64,000 nucleotides of DNA from Beroe forskalii (GCA_011033025.1 WFMF01000019.1:930001-994000), one strand, 5' to 3'. Shown: positions 23,876 through 36,028, counted from the stretch's first letter. Program-made: numbers and translations. The notes: generated from the sequence alone by a model not told the origin.

Positions 23876-24186
23876 TATGATGTTGATGTAGAGAAGATAT
23901 AACATTGATGCGGTGTCGGATTTATCAAATAGAGCTCATGTAATAGATGGGTTTTTCATTTAACATGTCTATAAAGTGTATGTGAGAGACGCTAGATATC
24001 AAGGGATTTAATTCGCAGAGGAGCTATGTTAAATGTGCGTGAGACTATTATATATAATGTTGATGTAGAGAAGATATAACATTGATGCGGTGTCGGATTT
24101 ATCAAATAGAGCTCATGTAATAGATGGGTTTTTCATTTAGCATCCTTATAAAGTGTATGTGAGAGACGCTAGATATCAAGGGATGT
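23876..24186 (+). repeat. Tandem duplication (~170-185 bp period)
   Basis: The segment from GATGTTGATGTAGAGAAGAT through GCTAGATATCAAGGGAT occurs twice, starting at about 23879 and 24058. The second copy is interrupted by the MITE at 24188-24828 and resumes at AATTCGCAGAGGAGCTATG after it. Confidence 0.85.
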
Positions 24187-24187
24187 A

Positions 24188-24828
24188 CCTTATTGTAGGA
24201 AATTAAGCACTCAAAAAATTAAGCCAACACGTCAATAAGCACCATGAAATTAGGCCCTTTTGAGAGGTCTGATGCTTAGTACATGTTAGGAGTAATTAAA
24301 TAGGCTTCATTTCATGAAGCTTAATGCAATGTTTCCATAATGTATTCAAATTACACGCAATTTTTTATGTGCGTCTGTTATAAACAGATTTGAGTAGCAT
24401 AAATCAAGGCATTAAAATTTGTTTTATCATAATGAAATGAAACGCAGGTATTTCCTATGTATGTATGTATTACGTATAAGTTGATACATGATTCTTTAAT
24501 TGCCGCTTTTACCTTAATCACACACAGTGAGTTCATTATATTTATATGATTTAATCATATTCAAAAACTACTGATATCTAAATGACAATATGAAAATATG
24601 TGGTGGGCTTAGATTTGTAAGTTGGCAAATTCTGTACTTTCATTGCTTTACATTATCACTGAAAATGTAGCAAAATATCGAACATTTTATGCCATTTTGA
24701 ATCCCAAAATTAATTGAAAATTGAGGTATTCAAAAATTAAGCCAGCACGTCATTAAGCACCATGAAATTAGGCCCTTTTAGAGGCATTGGTGCTTAATTT
24801 TCTGAGTGCTTAATTTCCTACAATAAGG
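24188..24828. mobile_element. MITE with TA target duplication (641 bp)
   Basis: Perfect terminal inverted repeats: CCTTATTGTAGGAAATTAAG at the left and its complement at the right, extending to GCACTC. The element is flanked by TA on both sides. The uninterrupted site (GGGATTTAATTCGCAG near 24000) lies in the neighbouring duplicate. Subterminal direct repeats of about 60 bp (AAGCACCATGAAATTAGGCC) occur at about 24238 and 24759. TA duplication fits the Tc1/mariner superfamily; no transposase is encoded. Confidence 0.9.
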
Positions 24829-24869
24829 TAATTCGCAGAGGAGCTATGGTAAATGTGCGTGAGACTATT

Positions 24870-25590
24870 ATAGTAGTTTTTAACTATTCGTCAACAATGT
24901 TCTACACATTTAACAAGTTCCTCGAAAAAAAAAACCTGGCTCTCTGGCATATATCTGGCAGTAATGAAATATCCCTAATTGTATTATGTTGTTAAACACA
25001 TATTTATTCGGCAAATTACGTCAAACTCTAGGATCGCAGACAGGGCCGTTTACTTGAAGTTACACGCAGGTTCTGAAGAGAAATGGCTCCGATTTGCATT
25101 GTCATCACATTGCATTATTGCACGGTCAACACTGGGCATTTATTCAGTATTTGTTTACCTATAATGGAGTCACGATATATTGGCATTGGTTTACCAGATT
25201 ACTTCATAAGTTTATTACGTCCTGGAAAGCACCACTTCATGAATCACATACTACCTCAATCTCTCAATTACCGTGCTCAGTGGTTTCCACACCACCTCAA
25301 TTCCTCGCTTAATATTTTTCATTAAAACCGTGTTAATAACCCTTCAATATCTTTCAATCAGTCCAACTCTGGTCGGGATATTTTGAATTAAAGAATGAAT
25401 AACATTCGTTGACCAGTGTCGAACTGTTTGGAAATAATGTAATACTATTTCCCATAGATCTGATGCGTCACGTGATCGAGTGACAGACTCTGGCTGATGT
25501 CTGATTGGTTGCCAGTAGTGAGACCCCACTCGCTGCCACCTGACCGATGGAGTGGGACCCACTCGACCCCTCTGATGCAGGATCTCATCG
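24870..25590. other. No gene recognised
   Basis: Short fragments of the 18.3-kb repeat at 24870-24915, then AT-rich sequence. Open frames at 25083-25643 have no recognised domain. Confidence 0.4.
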
Positions 25591-25599
25591 GGTCCAATT

Positions 25600-26540
25600 T
25601 TGGCGGTTACTGGCCATTTTGAAAGCTTACCAGCATATTTCATAAAAACTTCATCATGACCCAGCTTTTGAACAGACTTTTCTTCAGCTAAAGCTCCGAA
25701 ATTTCCTTTTCCTTATCATCTGCAAAATAATTCTGTCTGGAACCAAATGAATCATGTGTGGCTACAGATTTTCTATGTTTAGCCTTCTTACCACTGACCT
25801 TTTCATTATCATCCATATTTACAGGTCTCACATTACCTTTGAGGTCAGTAGTAAGTATAACCGTTTTTTCAATTGTTGATGGATTTGGTGACTGATTTTT
25901 AACTGCTGCTTTAATTTAGCCAACTTGCTTTTGAGTTTTGTAACTTTTCCCAAGTCTCCCATTATTTCAGCTTTAACTATCTTGGCAGACAGTTTATTCA
26001 ATTCATCTACTGATTTTCTGTCCTTTGAATACATCTCAGATGCGTTGTTGATGGAAGGCATATTATTTTTTCATCACTGGTACTTGAAGAATCCCTTTAA
26101 ATGGACATTTTGTATAGGACTTGTATTAGATGATTCTTGATTACTGCATGTTAGCCTCTTATCATCTTTGCAACTTGCTGCTGTCTTGTGTTTTTGATTA
26201 TTTCTCCATCAAGCTTCAATGATTCATGTTTGGGTTTGAATTATAATATCTAGGTTCCCTGAAATGGCTGGTTTGTCCTTTAGAAACTTTATCAGGCACA
26301 ACTTGTTACCTCTTTAAACCTTTTTCATTTCATCTAAGTTTAAGTCAGCTTCTCTGTTACTTGATTTACCACTGGAAGATGTATCCATAAATAGACGCTT
26401 CTGAGGAATTCTTTCTTGTGTGGGAGACCAGGTGATGAGTATCGTCTTATTGTCATGAGTTATTGCTCCTCCACGGCCATGTTTCTTTTTATCTGATAGT
26501 CGTAAGATTTCATGATGATCTGATTCTTCAGTCATCCAAG
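25600..26540 (-). pseudogene. CWF19L2: CWF19L2-like processed pseudogene fragment
   Basis: Minus-strand open pieces in several frames. From 26535 leftward: a basic segment with KKHGRGG and AITHDNKTILITWSP; then at 26061-25828 a segment containing LNKLSAKIVKAEIMGD, a motif typical of CWF19-like splicing factors; then, in another frame near 25740, NYFADDKEKE, and near 25650 VFMKYAGKLSKW. The order (NKL-AKI-KAE-MG helix, YFADDD-like box, then F-x-x-AGK) fits CWF19L2, a spliceosome/lariat-debranching-associated protein. Frameshifts and stops separate the pieces, no introns interrupt them, and the C-terminal CWF19 domains are absent. I infer a decayed retrocopy; the assignment rests on two or three motifs. 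Confidence 0.5.
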
Positions 26541-26559
26541 ACTCACGTGAGGGGGGCTA

Positions 26560-27264
26560 TTGGAGGTCCATACTTTTATTCTTCTCCATTATCTGGCAAA
26601 CTACATTACACCTGATGCAATTATTGATTATGTAAGAATATGAAGTATAACAAACTATATTCGAACTATATGGGGTATTTATATGCATAGATGCATATTA
26701 GATGACAAAGGTGAGTTTGATGGCTGATGCCTAATGTAGAACTTACATCAAAACTATGGCCTATTGTTATATTAAAGATATTTTAAGGGAGCAGAATATT
26801 TGTCAGCATAAAAATGCATTATAATATGCATACTGCGTACAGTGAAATTTGAGAGGAACCTTACAACTTTATAATATTACACATTATTCACCATGTGGTG
26901 GGGTTATAGCAGTTGGATAAAAACGTGTTATTTTGAGTTTTTGTCGTATTACTCCATCCTTTAGTATTATTGCACACTTTTACCATGTTACTCCACTCTT
27001 ACACTGTGTTATTTACCATTTTTATGGTGTTACTCCACACTTGGGCCAAATAAATTATGACAGAACGTCCTTTTTCTGTGGGGAAAGGTGGCACACTGCT
27101 CAGTAGATAATTGCTCTACACCAAAAAGTACTACAGAACGTCCTTTTCTGCTGTGGACTGTGCAGAATACCTTGAAGCTGTGCCCACAGTGTGTATTTTT
27201 AAACCTAATTAACTTGGTGGATTATATTGTTACATAACTCATAAGTGTGAAGTAACAGCATGCT
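26560..27264. other. No gene; GTGTTACTCCACAC-like tandem words
   Basis: Between 26930 and 27060 the words GTTACTCCACACTT or variants recur about five times, and ACAGAACGTCCTTTT occurs twice (27060, 27130). No coding feature. Confidence 0.5.
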
Positions 27265-27510
27265 TTCAGTGGCCAGGTAGCGCCTGGCTTTAGGGCATCG
27301 TGCTTCCAATCAAGAGGTTGGTAGTTTAATTCCCCAGCCAGGCCTATCATGCTAAGGGTGAGAACTCTCACCTAAGCAGCCACAGTTCACTGAGCGTACA
27401 GGAAACTGTGCAGGAAGGTTGAATGAGCTGCCCATTGCAGAAAGGGAAAGTATGGACTACACTTCCTCAACTCACAACTTTCACTGGCTTTGTTACACTT
27501 GAATACAGCT
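27265..27510 (+). mobile_element. tRNA-derived SINE
   Basis: The head carries an A-box-like GGTAGCGCCTGG and a B-box-like GGTAGTTTAATTCCCC about 40 bases on. The body contains AAACTGTGCAGGAAGGTT, shared (TGTGCAGGAAGG) with the minus-strand SINE at 12890. The tRNA head is too divergent to be a functional tRNA. Confidence 0.65.
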
Positions 27511-28095
27511 GTTGGAATAGAAGTAAACGATCAAATCACTCAGGCTATGCCCATATTTGAAAAACAAATCATTATTCAATTCAGCTTTTGGCTGCAGTGA
27601 ATAATGTGATTTATACAACTTGCTTTGCTCATGGTGTAAATCATGTTACTTCACACTTATTTGTTACTTCACACTTATTCGTTATTTAACTCTATATAAT
27701 GGTATCTTATTAAGTGCCATTTAATTCAGATGTAAATTTAAATTAGGAACTCAGACTCTTAGATAGGTAATGATGAATACTGTGGAAACGATCAAAAATA
27801 TAATGGAAAATAAAATTTAAATCCATATCAAAATGAAGTACCACATTTAATGAACATGCAACATAAAAAATATCATTCAATTATTTGATAATAATAGTGT
27901 AGCAGGAAACCTTATAGTCAGGGATGACTTGGAAATCCGTTGGCGTTGTTTGAGCACGGCGATTTCTCAACGGGATATGGTATTTAAGACCCTAAGGAAC
28001 AAAACTGAACTTGTCGCCAATTTTTTATCTGACGGCCACGCCCATTTTTGGCCACGCCCATTTTTGCGATTGGAGCGCATGGTCGAAAAATCGTA

Positions 28096-28755
28096 TCTCG
28101 GGCCAGGAAGGTCGTAGAGACTTTGTTTTTAGTGCAAAATGTGCGCAATGACCATGTTTATATACGACTTGTTAATAAACATATGCCCTAAAACGCTCAC
28201 AAACTGAGTTATGGGCGAAAAATTGATTTTTGGGCCCTCGCGAGCCATCGCTGGAGCGATTTTTGTAACTTGGTCCAGGAAGGTCGTAGAGACTTCGTTT
28301 TGGGCGCAAAAGAATCGCAATGGCCATGTTTATATACGACTTGTCAATAAACATATGTCCTAAAATACTCACAAACCGAGTTATGGTCCAAAAACTTGAT
28401 TTTTGGTCACTCAAAAACCCCAATTTTGGCCAAACTGATATCTCGGGCCAGGAAGGTCGTAGAGACTTTGTTTTTAGTGCAAAATGTGCGCAATGGTCAT
28501 GTTTGTATACGACTTGTCGATAAACATATGCCTTTAAACGCTCACAAACTGAGTTATGGGCCAAAAACTGGATTTTTGGTCACTCGCAAACCCTAATTTG
28601 GGCCAAACTGATATCTCGGGCCAGGAAGGTCGTAAAGAATTTGTTTTTAGTGCAAAATGTGCGCAATGGCCAAGTTATATACGACTTGTCAATAAACATA
28701 TGCCCTAAAACGCTCAAAAACAGAGTTATGGGCTAAAAACTGAATTTGTGGACAC
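28096..28755 (+). repeat. ~172-bp tandem repeat array, left arm
   Basis: The word AGGAAGGTCGTAGAGACTT, with variants, recurs at about 28108, 28280, 28452 and 28625. Each unit also contains AAACATATGCCCTAAAACGC and ends with GAGTTATGGGC. A fifth, decayed unit follows to about 28870, and a fold-back with 13-bp perfect stems (28878-28890 and 28904-28916) marks a switch of orientation. Confidence 0.9.
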
Positions 28756-28919
28756 CCACGCCAAGTCAATATCTTGGTCTAGAATTTTCGCTGCGTTTTC
28801 AGTGCAAAATGTTTGCAATGGCCACTTTTATATACGCCTTTATAAACATACGCCTAAAAAGCTTACAGAGTTTTGAGCCAGAAACTGAAAGTGAATTATT
28901 GGTTTTCAGTTTCTGGTCT

Positions 28920-29700
28920 GCATAACTCTGTACGCTTTTTCCGCTGCCGTGGTTTGCCAGTAGTTTTTCACAATGAACTGGTTGACTTCTATGAGAGGTT
29001 GCTTTACTTAACCGGTTTACCGATATCATCATGAGCATTGAGACCAAAGAGATGCAGTTAGGATGAAATTCATGTGATTGCTTTTAGTCATGAGCCGGGA
29101 GAGATCATAATAATACATGAAAATGAAATATGAATTTGGGCTGAGGGAATAAAGAGAAAACCTCAAACCAGATCTTCCGTCAAATAGTTCTATGATGATG
29201 CTACAAGCATGCTAATGCCTCTTGGGATTTTATAAGAACACCAGGAGGAGCTTGTACTCTGTTTACTGTTTTACTCTAAGCTATGTCGCATAGTACCAGG
29301 CGGCAATCAAGCACCTATCTCAAGAAATTTTGGACCAGGATCAAGCTGGTCCAGGAACAGGCTACCTTGTGTCCTTATAACCACTGCCATGTGGAATCAG
29401 GAAGATCTTCAACTGATCTTTGACATTATCTTCGATCAAACACCGTCCAAATATTGTTTTGGTCGTGTGGAGCTGCTGGTGTGATTCAATACTGGCTTTT
29501 ACTGGCTTGTTCTGCCCGCCTCTCAGCCACAGAAACTGTGAATGTGGATATACAATACGTGAATATACCTAGTGCAAAAGGCAATGAGGGTATGGGATCG
29601 TAGGTCACAAGGAAGTTTAAGATTGCTGGTTCTCTTAACTTGGTGTGTGATTAAATATATCCATCAACAAAGGCATATCTTATCTTATATATAAAGTAAA
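28920..29700. other. No gene; element interior
   Basis: Nothing coding or repeated within the window was recognised between the fold-back and the Helitron-like copy. Confidence 0.4.
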
Positions 29701-29701
29701 G

Positions 29702-30470
29702 TCACACGTGAATAATGTTTGTCTGTGCCGCCGTCCACAATTAAATTTGAGCTTGCCAAGAAAATATCAAGAGAAACCAATGCAAAAGGGAGAAATGAGG
29801 CGCCGTTGCTATGGAAACCAATTTTTGCGCACGTGCAGATTATAATCAGTGCTATGTGAGAGCTTTCTATTACGCTACTACTGTTAAATGTTGTGCTGTA
29901 GTTTTGGGAAATTTGCCGTTTTCTTTATACTTCGAATTCGAGATCTCAAGATGGAGGATAGACATAATTTGGATAACGGAGGATATTTCAGATAGATTGT
30001 TTTCATTAAACTGTGGCGGAGGTCGGTCGATGATCAGTAATCTGTAGTTTTGAAATTTACCGTTTAAGTGCGATTCAAGGCTTACAAAAGTGTACAATAT
30101 AATCAAGTCGAATATAGGTGAAGCAGATTTGAAGACAGTTCCTGTTCTGGATCAATATTGTGAGCGAAACAAAATTGTCCAATGTAAGTATGAGAATCAG
30201 TTGTCAGAATTGAAATCATTTTGCAACAAAAACGGAACAAAATTCACATGATTTAGCATGACTACGAGTAACCAACGAAGTTCTATTTTCCAATCTGCTC
30301 CTTCCTAAAATTTAATAGTTGATTTATTTGATCTGATAGGAATGTTTTGATGCGGTAAAATTGAAAACTATTCAATCAATTTGAATGGTAGTGTTTGAAA
30401 TTTGCGAAAGACGTGCTGCATAGCAGCGCCGAATGAGCTGTGCGTTATCAGGTCCAACGGGCCTGCTAGT
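29702..30470 (+). mobile_element. Helitron-like non-autonomous element, copy 3
   Basis: Begins TCACACGTGAATAATGTTTG and ends GGTCCAACGGGCCTGCTAGT, like the copies at 2386 and 3433. Much of the body (AATGTAAGTATGAGAA, GCTGCATAGCAGCGCCGA) also matches copy 2. It sits inside the 3.56-kb element, so it inserted later. Confidence 0.55.
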
Positions 30471-30794
30471 AATATTATAAATTTAATACTGCAACCTTTG
30501 CGGACCTTTTGCTAGGATTAAGTTAAAATCGAAAGACTGTACACTGTACAGTGCACGACCTCCAGTCCCGATTTATCAATAAAGGGTTTTCAGGGAGTGC
30601 CACAAACTCCTTCAGATTAGATTATGGGCCCCGGGGCCCAAAACATCGTTTGTGAGCAGTTAGCATTTTGGACATAGTATTTCAATGCAAACAAGACGTG
30701 ATAAATATGAATGCAACCTTCACAAGCATTCTACATGAAATCTCTCCATACTCTCCAATATCCGTGGCCTTGGAACGATTATTATTAAGTTTTG

Positions 30795-31275
30795 AGTGCG
30801 ACCAAAATTCAGTTTTTGGCTCATAACTCTGTTTGTGAGCGTTTTAGGGCATATGGTTATTGACAAGTTGTATATAGACATGGCCATTGCGCACATTTTG
30901 CACTAAAAACAAAGTCTCTACGACCTTCCTGGCCCGAGATATCAGTTTGACCCAAATTGGGGTATGTGAGTGACCAAAAATCCAGTTTTTGGCCCATAAC
31001 TCGGTTTGTGAGTATTTTAGGGCATATGTTTATTGACAAGTCGTATATAAACATGGCCATTGCGATTCTTTTGCGCCCAAAACGAAGTCTCTACGACCTT
31101 CCTGGACCAAGTTACAGAAATCACTCCAGCAATGGCTCGCAAGGGCCCAAAAATCTGTTTTTCGCCCATAACTCAGTTTGTGAGCGTTTTAGGGCATATG
31201 TTCATTAGCAAGTTGTATATAAACATGACCATTGCGCACATTTTGCACTAAAAACAAAGTCTCTACGACCTTCCT
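30795..31275 (-). repeat. ~172-bp tandem repeat array, right arm
   Basis: Three units in reverse orientation; the complement of the left-arm word (TCTCTACGACCTTCCTGG) recurs at about 30913, 31086 and 31259. Confidence 0.9.
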
Positions 31276-31729
31276 GGCCCGAGATACGATTTTTTGACCA
31301 TGCGCTCCAATCGCAAAAATGGGCGTGGCCAAAAATGGGCGTGGCCGTCAGATAAAAAATTGGCGACAAGTTCAGTATTGTTCCTAAGGGTCTTAAATAC
31401 CATATCCCGTTGAGAAATCGCCGTGCTCAAACAACGCCAACGGATTTAGAATATCGACCAAGTCATCCCTGACTAGCATTACAATTAACATCCCTAATAT
31501 TCTGGATAGCTAGAAATCAAGTTACAAGACTATGGTTGGTCATGAATAATTTGCTAATGATAATACTGAAACAAATTCCTTTTTCTACTTTTACATTATA
31601 TTATCACACATACTAAAGACAACATCTAAAGATAATTTTGTTTGCATCATTGAAAGACTTTAAGAATATATTACTTGGTATCAAACTTTAATCTATCATG
31701 CTTAATCATCATAACATTATTATTTAAAA

Positions 31730-33089
31730 CTATAAATCATCAAGGTCTTCAAATATAATTTCTAGTAATTCATCATTGAAATCAACATCATCATTGTCTT
31801 CATCTATTTCATGGGAAATAGTATTTTCAAATAATCGATTCTCACAAGGCCCACCAGGCCGATAATGAGAGTAAGGATCAATTTTGTCAATTTGTTGAGA
31901 ACATAACCAACACATATATTTATTACAAACTGTACATAATACTTTATTGCACCCAACCCCGAGCTGAATTGGTGTTTTGCAACCTGGACAGAGTTTTGAA
32001 AACTTTTAAGCCATTCTGCTGATTCAATATCAGCAACAATTTCCAAAATTTTTGATCTGCCATAAGTCTTGTAAATTATTTCACGCTCAATATCAGAGGA
32101 ACCTTTCCATTCATTATAAATTTCAAGGCGTCTTGAACTTTGTACTTCACATGGTGTATGATTTCCATGCCATGTTTTATCACATAGCACACAAAATATG
32201 AAATTGCAGTTATTACATGATGCCATGTTTGAACTTTCATCTTTCAAAATGGCATTTTGGCAAAATTTACGTGGGCATCTCACTACATCAGACATTTGAT
32301 CTAATGTGCGGTCTAATAAAATCTGCTCATACTTATCATACAACTGTTTTTCAACAAGTTCCTTTACCTGTGTGGGCAGTGCAAATGATTCACAATCATC
32401 ATGGGGACAACACAGCTGGTTCATTTCACCAGATTTGATAAGGATTTCAAAATAACTCTTCATACAAACTTTACAAAAACATGATTACAAGGGAAGAATT
32501 GGATGCATAAGGATCCCTTGAACTCTTCAAAGCAAACATTGCACTTATGTGGTGACTGACTGAATATAAGCAACTGTCTATTCAGATCATATTCACAAAT
32601 TTGATGAATTGTCTCAGTTAATGAAATATCCTGACCAATAATTGTGTCTGTGAGATTTAGAAATTCCCATAAATCATTTATAAGAAATGAAGTCCATGTG
32701 AATAGAATAACTTCTTTGGTCTCAGTCCATTCTTGCATAAGATGTTGTTTTATTAAATCTATCTGACAATCTGATAACCAAACACAAGATATGGAAAAAA
32801 CAGGGCATGATTTGGAGGGGTATTCAATAGGCAATCTGAAATTAAGAATAATCGGAGGCATGTGATACAAGAAGAATATCACATTATCTGCTTCTTTAAC
32901 ACTCAAATGTTTGAGGCTTTTAGGGATGTCTGAATCAGTCTTCAGAATCAATTTCAATTTATCATAAGTATGATTGGGATGAGCAACAAACTTTCCACAA
33001 GAATCTGAATTCATTTTCAATTCATTATGATCATATATGCTCCTCAAGGCAAGGATTTCATCTTTCTGACATTCCAAATCATCAGACAT
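31730..33089 (-). pseudogene. RNF14: RNF14-like RWD/RING-between-RING E3 ligase, intronless, two frameshifts
   Basis: RNF14-type RBR E3 ligases take ubiquitin from an E2 onto a RING2 cysteine. Reading from ATG at 33089: an RWD domain (ECQKDEILALRSIYD near the start), then RING1 (CNVCFEEF and PCNHVF), where the frame shifts at the A-run 32475-32479; one base fewer than needed to continue KVCMKSYF. The middle frame encodes the rest of RING1 and the IBR (RCPRKFC, CNNCNFIFCVLC). A second shift lies in the run at 32004-32007, after which RING2 reads LCPGCKTPIQLGVGCNKVLC, with the likely catalytic Cys in GVGC-N, then MCWLC and an acidic tail to the stop at 31730. The combined length (about 453 codons) is close to the family's. 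Both lesions are single-base losses in homopolymers, so assembly error and a young retropseudogene are both possible. Confidence 0.85.
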
Positions 33090-35160
33090 AATATAATGTA
33101 CCAGCTTGATATAACAGCTGCAGGAATATGTATATTGAAATTGTAGTTATGGTCTCAATTTTAAAATGAAATAAATATTTTGATGGTACATCAACAGTTG
33201 CATATCATATTTATTAATATTATCAATGGTTCACAACACTTTCCGCTAGATCTTCCAGCTCATGTTAATAATATAGAAACTGAAAACTGACTAAACAGCA
33301 AAAAATTCAAAATTACATTGACAGTGCCCTAAATTGAAAATTAAATAGCATGCATAAATAATTTAATAAATTTCAGTAGTAATAAGAGTTGATATATAAG
33401 GATATTCTTAGGGGGGGGAGGTTCAGCCCAAATTTTTGGAAAACATGTACTTGAGATAATGGTTGACCCAAAAGGTACACCCCTGGGGCCAACTTTTGGT
33501 TGGGTTTGGCACCCCCCAGACCCATGGCCAGGATCTGAGGTGTGCAATCAATAGATATGATCTCCTGAGACCTGAGTTACCATAAAAATTTGAAGTTAAT
33601 CTCAGAAAATGGCCAAGTTATGACCGAAAAATGTGTGCCCAGGCTGCAGATGGGGGGTGCCGACTTATTACCAACCCTGTACATGCATTTGCAAGCCTAT
33701 TTTGGCCCATAACTTGGCCAAATATCAATATTTTTGAATGAAACCAACTTTAGTCGATAAATAGTGTTCTCATCGATAATCGGAATTCTCTGCAAGTATG
33801 GGGTTGATATAGCCACTCATGCATTGTTTCTTTTCACAACCAATGCACCCTTGTGCACAGGAACACAGGACAGGGCAAATAACTGTTGTAAAGTGACACT
33901 TGATATTTATTTCACTAAGCTACACAATGTTCCAGGCAGTATCCTGGAACTGGGCTTTGCCCATTGAGCCCAGTTAAATCCCAATCGATGGGAATATGAT
34001 TTACACAGTCTGGCTGGGTCAGGCCTCCCTGTGACCCATCTAGACGAAGGGAGGTGGTAAATAGCCACCTTCCGCAGATCTTCGACTTAATATGCAGGCA
34101 AGTCTCGCCTTGCTTTGCAGTCTGATTTATGCCATGGGCGTTGGCAGCTTGCTGGTCCAGAGAGGTCCTGGACAGACTGGCTGCTCTCAGCTCAGGATAC
34201 AGCCCAGCAGTCGGGTGGCCTAAAACCACCCAGGAGTTCACACCCTAGGCCTAGCGTATTAGGGATAGTCTCTATGCTCAGCATGAGCTGCCACTGGCCT
34301 GGTCAATTAAATCGACCTTGGCCTTTCTACTAAGACTAAGACTAGCTACACAATACTAAAACTAACAACAGAAACCCTATGCATGCTTCTCAAAATAATT
34401 ACTGGACACAATAACCTCTGATTACAAACAGCTATGGTGTCAGATGTTGGTATAAGATAAGATAGATAAGATAATAGTTTTGTAATGAATACAACACAAA
34501 TAGAACAAACTTGCTCTTCATCATCCTTCTTCACGTCATGTACCTCTACAAGGTACTCTCAATATTCAGTTTAAATAATACAATAAGTTGCACTATGATA
34601 TAGTGTCCTGACAAAATTATAAGTTTCACCAAAATATATACATAAAAATTAGAATAATTTAAATATATATATAAAGTGTGTTTCTCAACACAAGCCTAGA
34701 CTCAATAGTCACCCACACAGAATGAATATGGCACTCGATCCTCTTTGTGAATACCGTGACTTACAAAACTGCGGTATTAACCCCATTTTCTGCCCAGATG
34801 AGACAGCATTGCACATTCTAGTCTAGAAGACTGTCCAGCCTTCTGGCTACAGAGAATTTACCACTTCCAAGAGCATTAAAGTAAACTAGAAGACATAATT
34901 AACTCTTAGCAGCCACTCACTACAACCCTGCACACAAAAACAAAATTCTTCATAAAATCTGTCTCCTTTAATAAAATCCCACACTTTACAGAGCACATAT
35001 TTAAACTTAACAACACTACTAATTACAATCAAATTTGAGTAGGTTGTGTCACACTTTGTGGAGTTCCTGAAGAAGAGATATTTTATCTCGAAACTGACAG
35101 TTGAATAGCGGTGCAAAGTGTATGGGTTTGATTTCATATTTGAGAATTTTTGTTTTTCAC
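33090..35160. other. No gene; degenerate repeat-like sequence
   Basis: Includes a G-run at 33411-33418, a GATAAGATAGATAAGATAA tract near 34455, and a GC-richer block at 33840-34330 that may be an unrecognised repeat. No coding domain was recognised. Confidence 0.4.
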
Positions 35161-35165
35161 TGAAA

Positions 35166-35232
35166 TGATTGATGGATTTCTCCCATCCCTGCGCACAACA
35201 CTCGGAGGTTTGAGGGTCGTGTTGCATACTAG
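35166..35232 (-). repeat. 67-bp repeat, copy 1 of 3
   Basis: GGATTTCTCCCATCCCTGCG, then CACAACACTCGGAGG, is the reverse complement of sequence at 36962-37014 and 51855-51907 (CTCCGAGTGTTGCGCGCAGG, then GATGGGAGAAATCCATCAA). Confidence 0.8.
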
Positions 35233-35638
35233 GAAAACGTTGCGTGCGCGGCGGAGGGTAGGGTAACATCCTACAACTGAAATGATCAGTCACTTCAAAC
35301 ACATATCTCCAAGAAGATAAAATCCTGATAAAAAGCCAAATGTAACGTCCCAAAATACACACTACTTCCTACCTCTTATTAAGTCTCCAAAGGGCTACTT
35401 TTTACGTGTACGCGCTGCAGGCTTCCATACACGCTCGACGAAAACAGGGGTATATGTTTTGTTGCTAAACATTAAAATCCCTATATAAAACGCGCGGCGC
35501 GCTTCCTGAAGTGCCGCGCGAGCCACAATAGGATATACGTGTTTAAACACATTTTCTAAGCCCGCATAAGTGTGTGTACGCGCCGCGCGTACACACACCT
35601 ATGCGGGATTAGGAAATGTTTGCCTTAACCAGGTATGT

Positions 35639-35995
35639 GTCCCATATAACTCCGGCTGAGTGACGTCACAGACCTAAAGGTCAATTTTTCTGTATCCTAA
35701 ACCTAACCATGACCCCAACCAAAACCCTAACCTTGATCCTAACCCTGAACCTAACAAATCCTGATCCTAATCGGAACCCTAACCCGAGTTCGACGGGCGA
35801 TGTCCGTCCCTTTCTTCTGACTTGTTGTCGACGGAAGGCGCAAAGTGACGTCCAAATGTGGAACGTTGCGCGTGTGCGCGCGGTAGGGTAACATCCTACG
35901 AAACCCGAGTCCTTAAAGCGCTAGGTGCGCTTAACTATATTTTTCTGACTGACGTCATTATCATAGATAATGAAGAGCCAGGAGTTATATGGGAC
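35639..35995. mobile_element. MITE carrying telomere-like repeats, copy 1
   Basis: Terminal inverted repeats GTCCCATATAACTCC and GGAGTTATATGGGAC enclose about 95 bp of degenerate CCCTAA repeats (35698-35790). Near each end is a TGACGTCA palindrome (about 35661 and 35950), the consensus CRE/ATF site. Confidence 0.75.
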
Positions 35996-36028
35996 ACTAG
36001 CCCTTAACCAGCGCCCTGGTTTCGGTAT

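Larger units (their letters stand above)
27917..31473. mobile_element. 3.56-kb TA-flanked element with long satellite-built inverted ends
   Basis: Left terminus GTCAGGGATGACTTGG (27917) and right terminus CCAAGTCATCCCTGAC (ending 31473) are perfect complements, flanked by TA on both sides. The inverted arms run about 839 bp on the left (27917-28755) and 679 bp on the right (30795-31473). Each arm is a ~190-bp unique end followed by four (left) or three (right) tandem units of ~172 bp. The interior holds a Helitron-like copy and no transposase, so the element is non-autonomous. Confidence 0.85.

Noticed and set aside
28096..28755. CRISPR-like regular repeats
   Set aside because: Units of ~172 bp are contiguous with no unique spacers, and the DNA is eukaryotic.
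28172..31251. Open frames with recurring SLYDLPGPSYKN-like peptides, also at 42561-43453 and 47258-47636
   Set aside because: They come from the ~172-bp repeat. The period is not a multiple of three, the same peptide appears on both strands of different arrays, and frames break at each unit.
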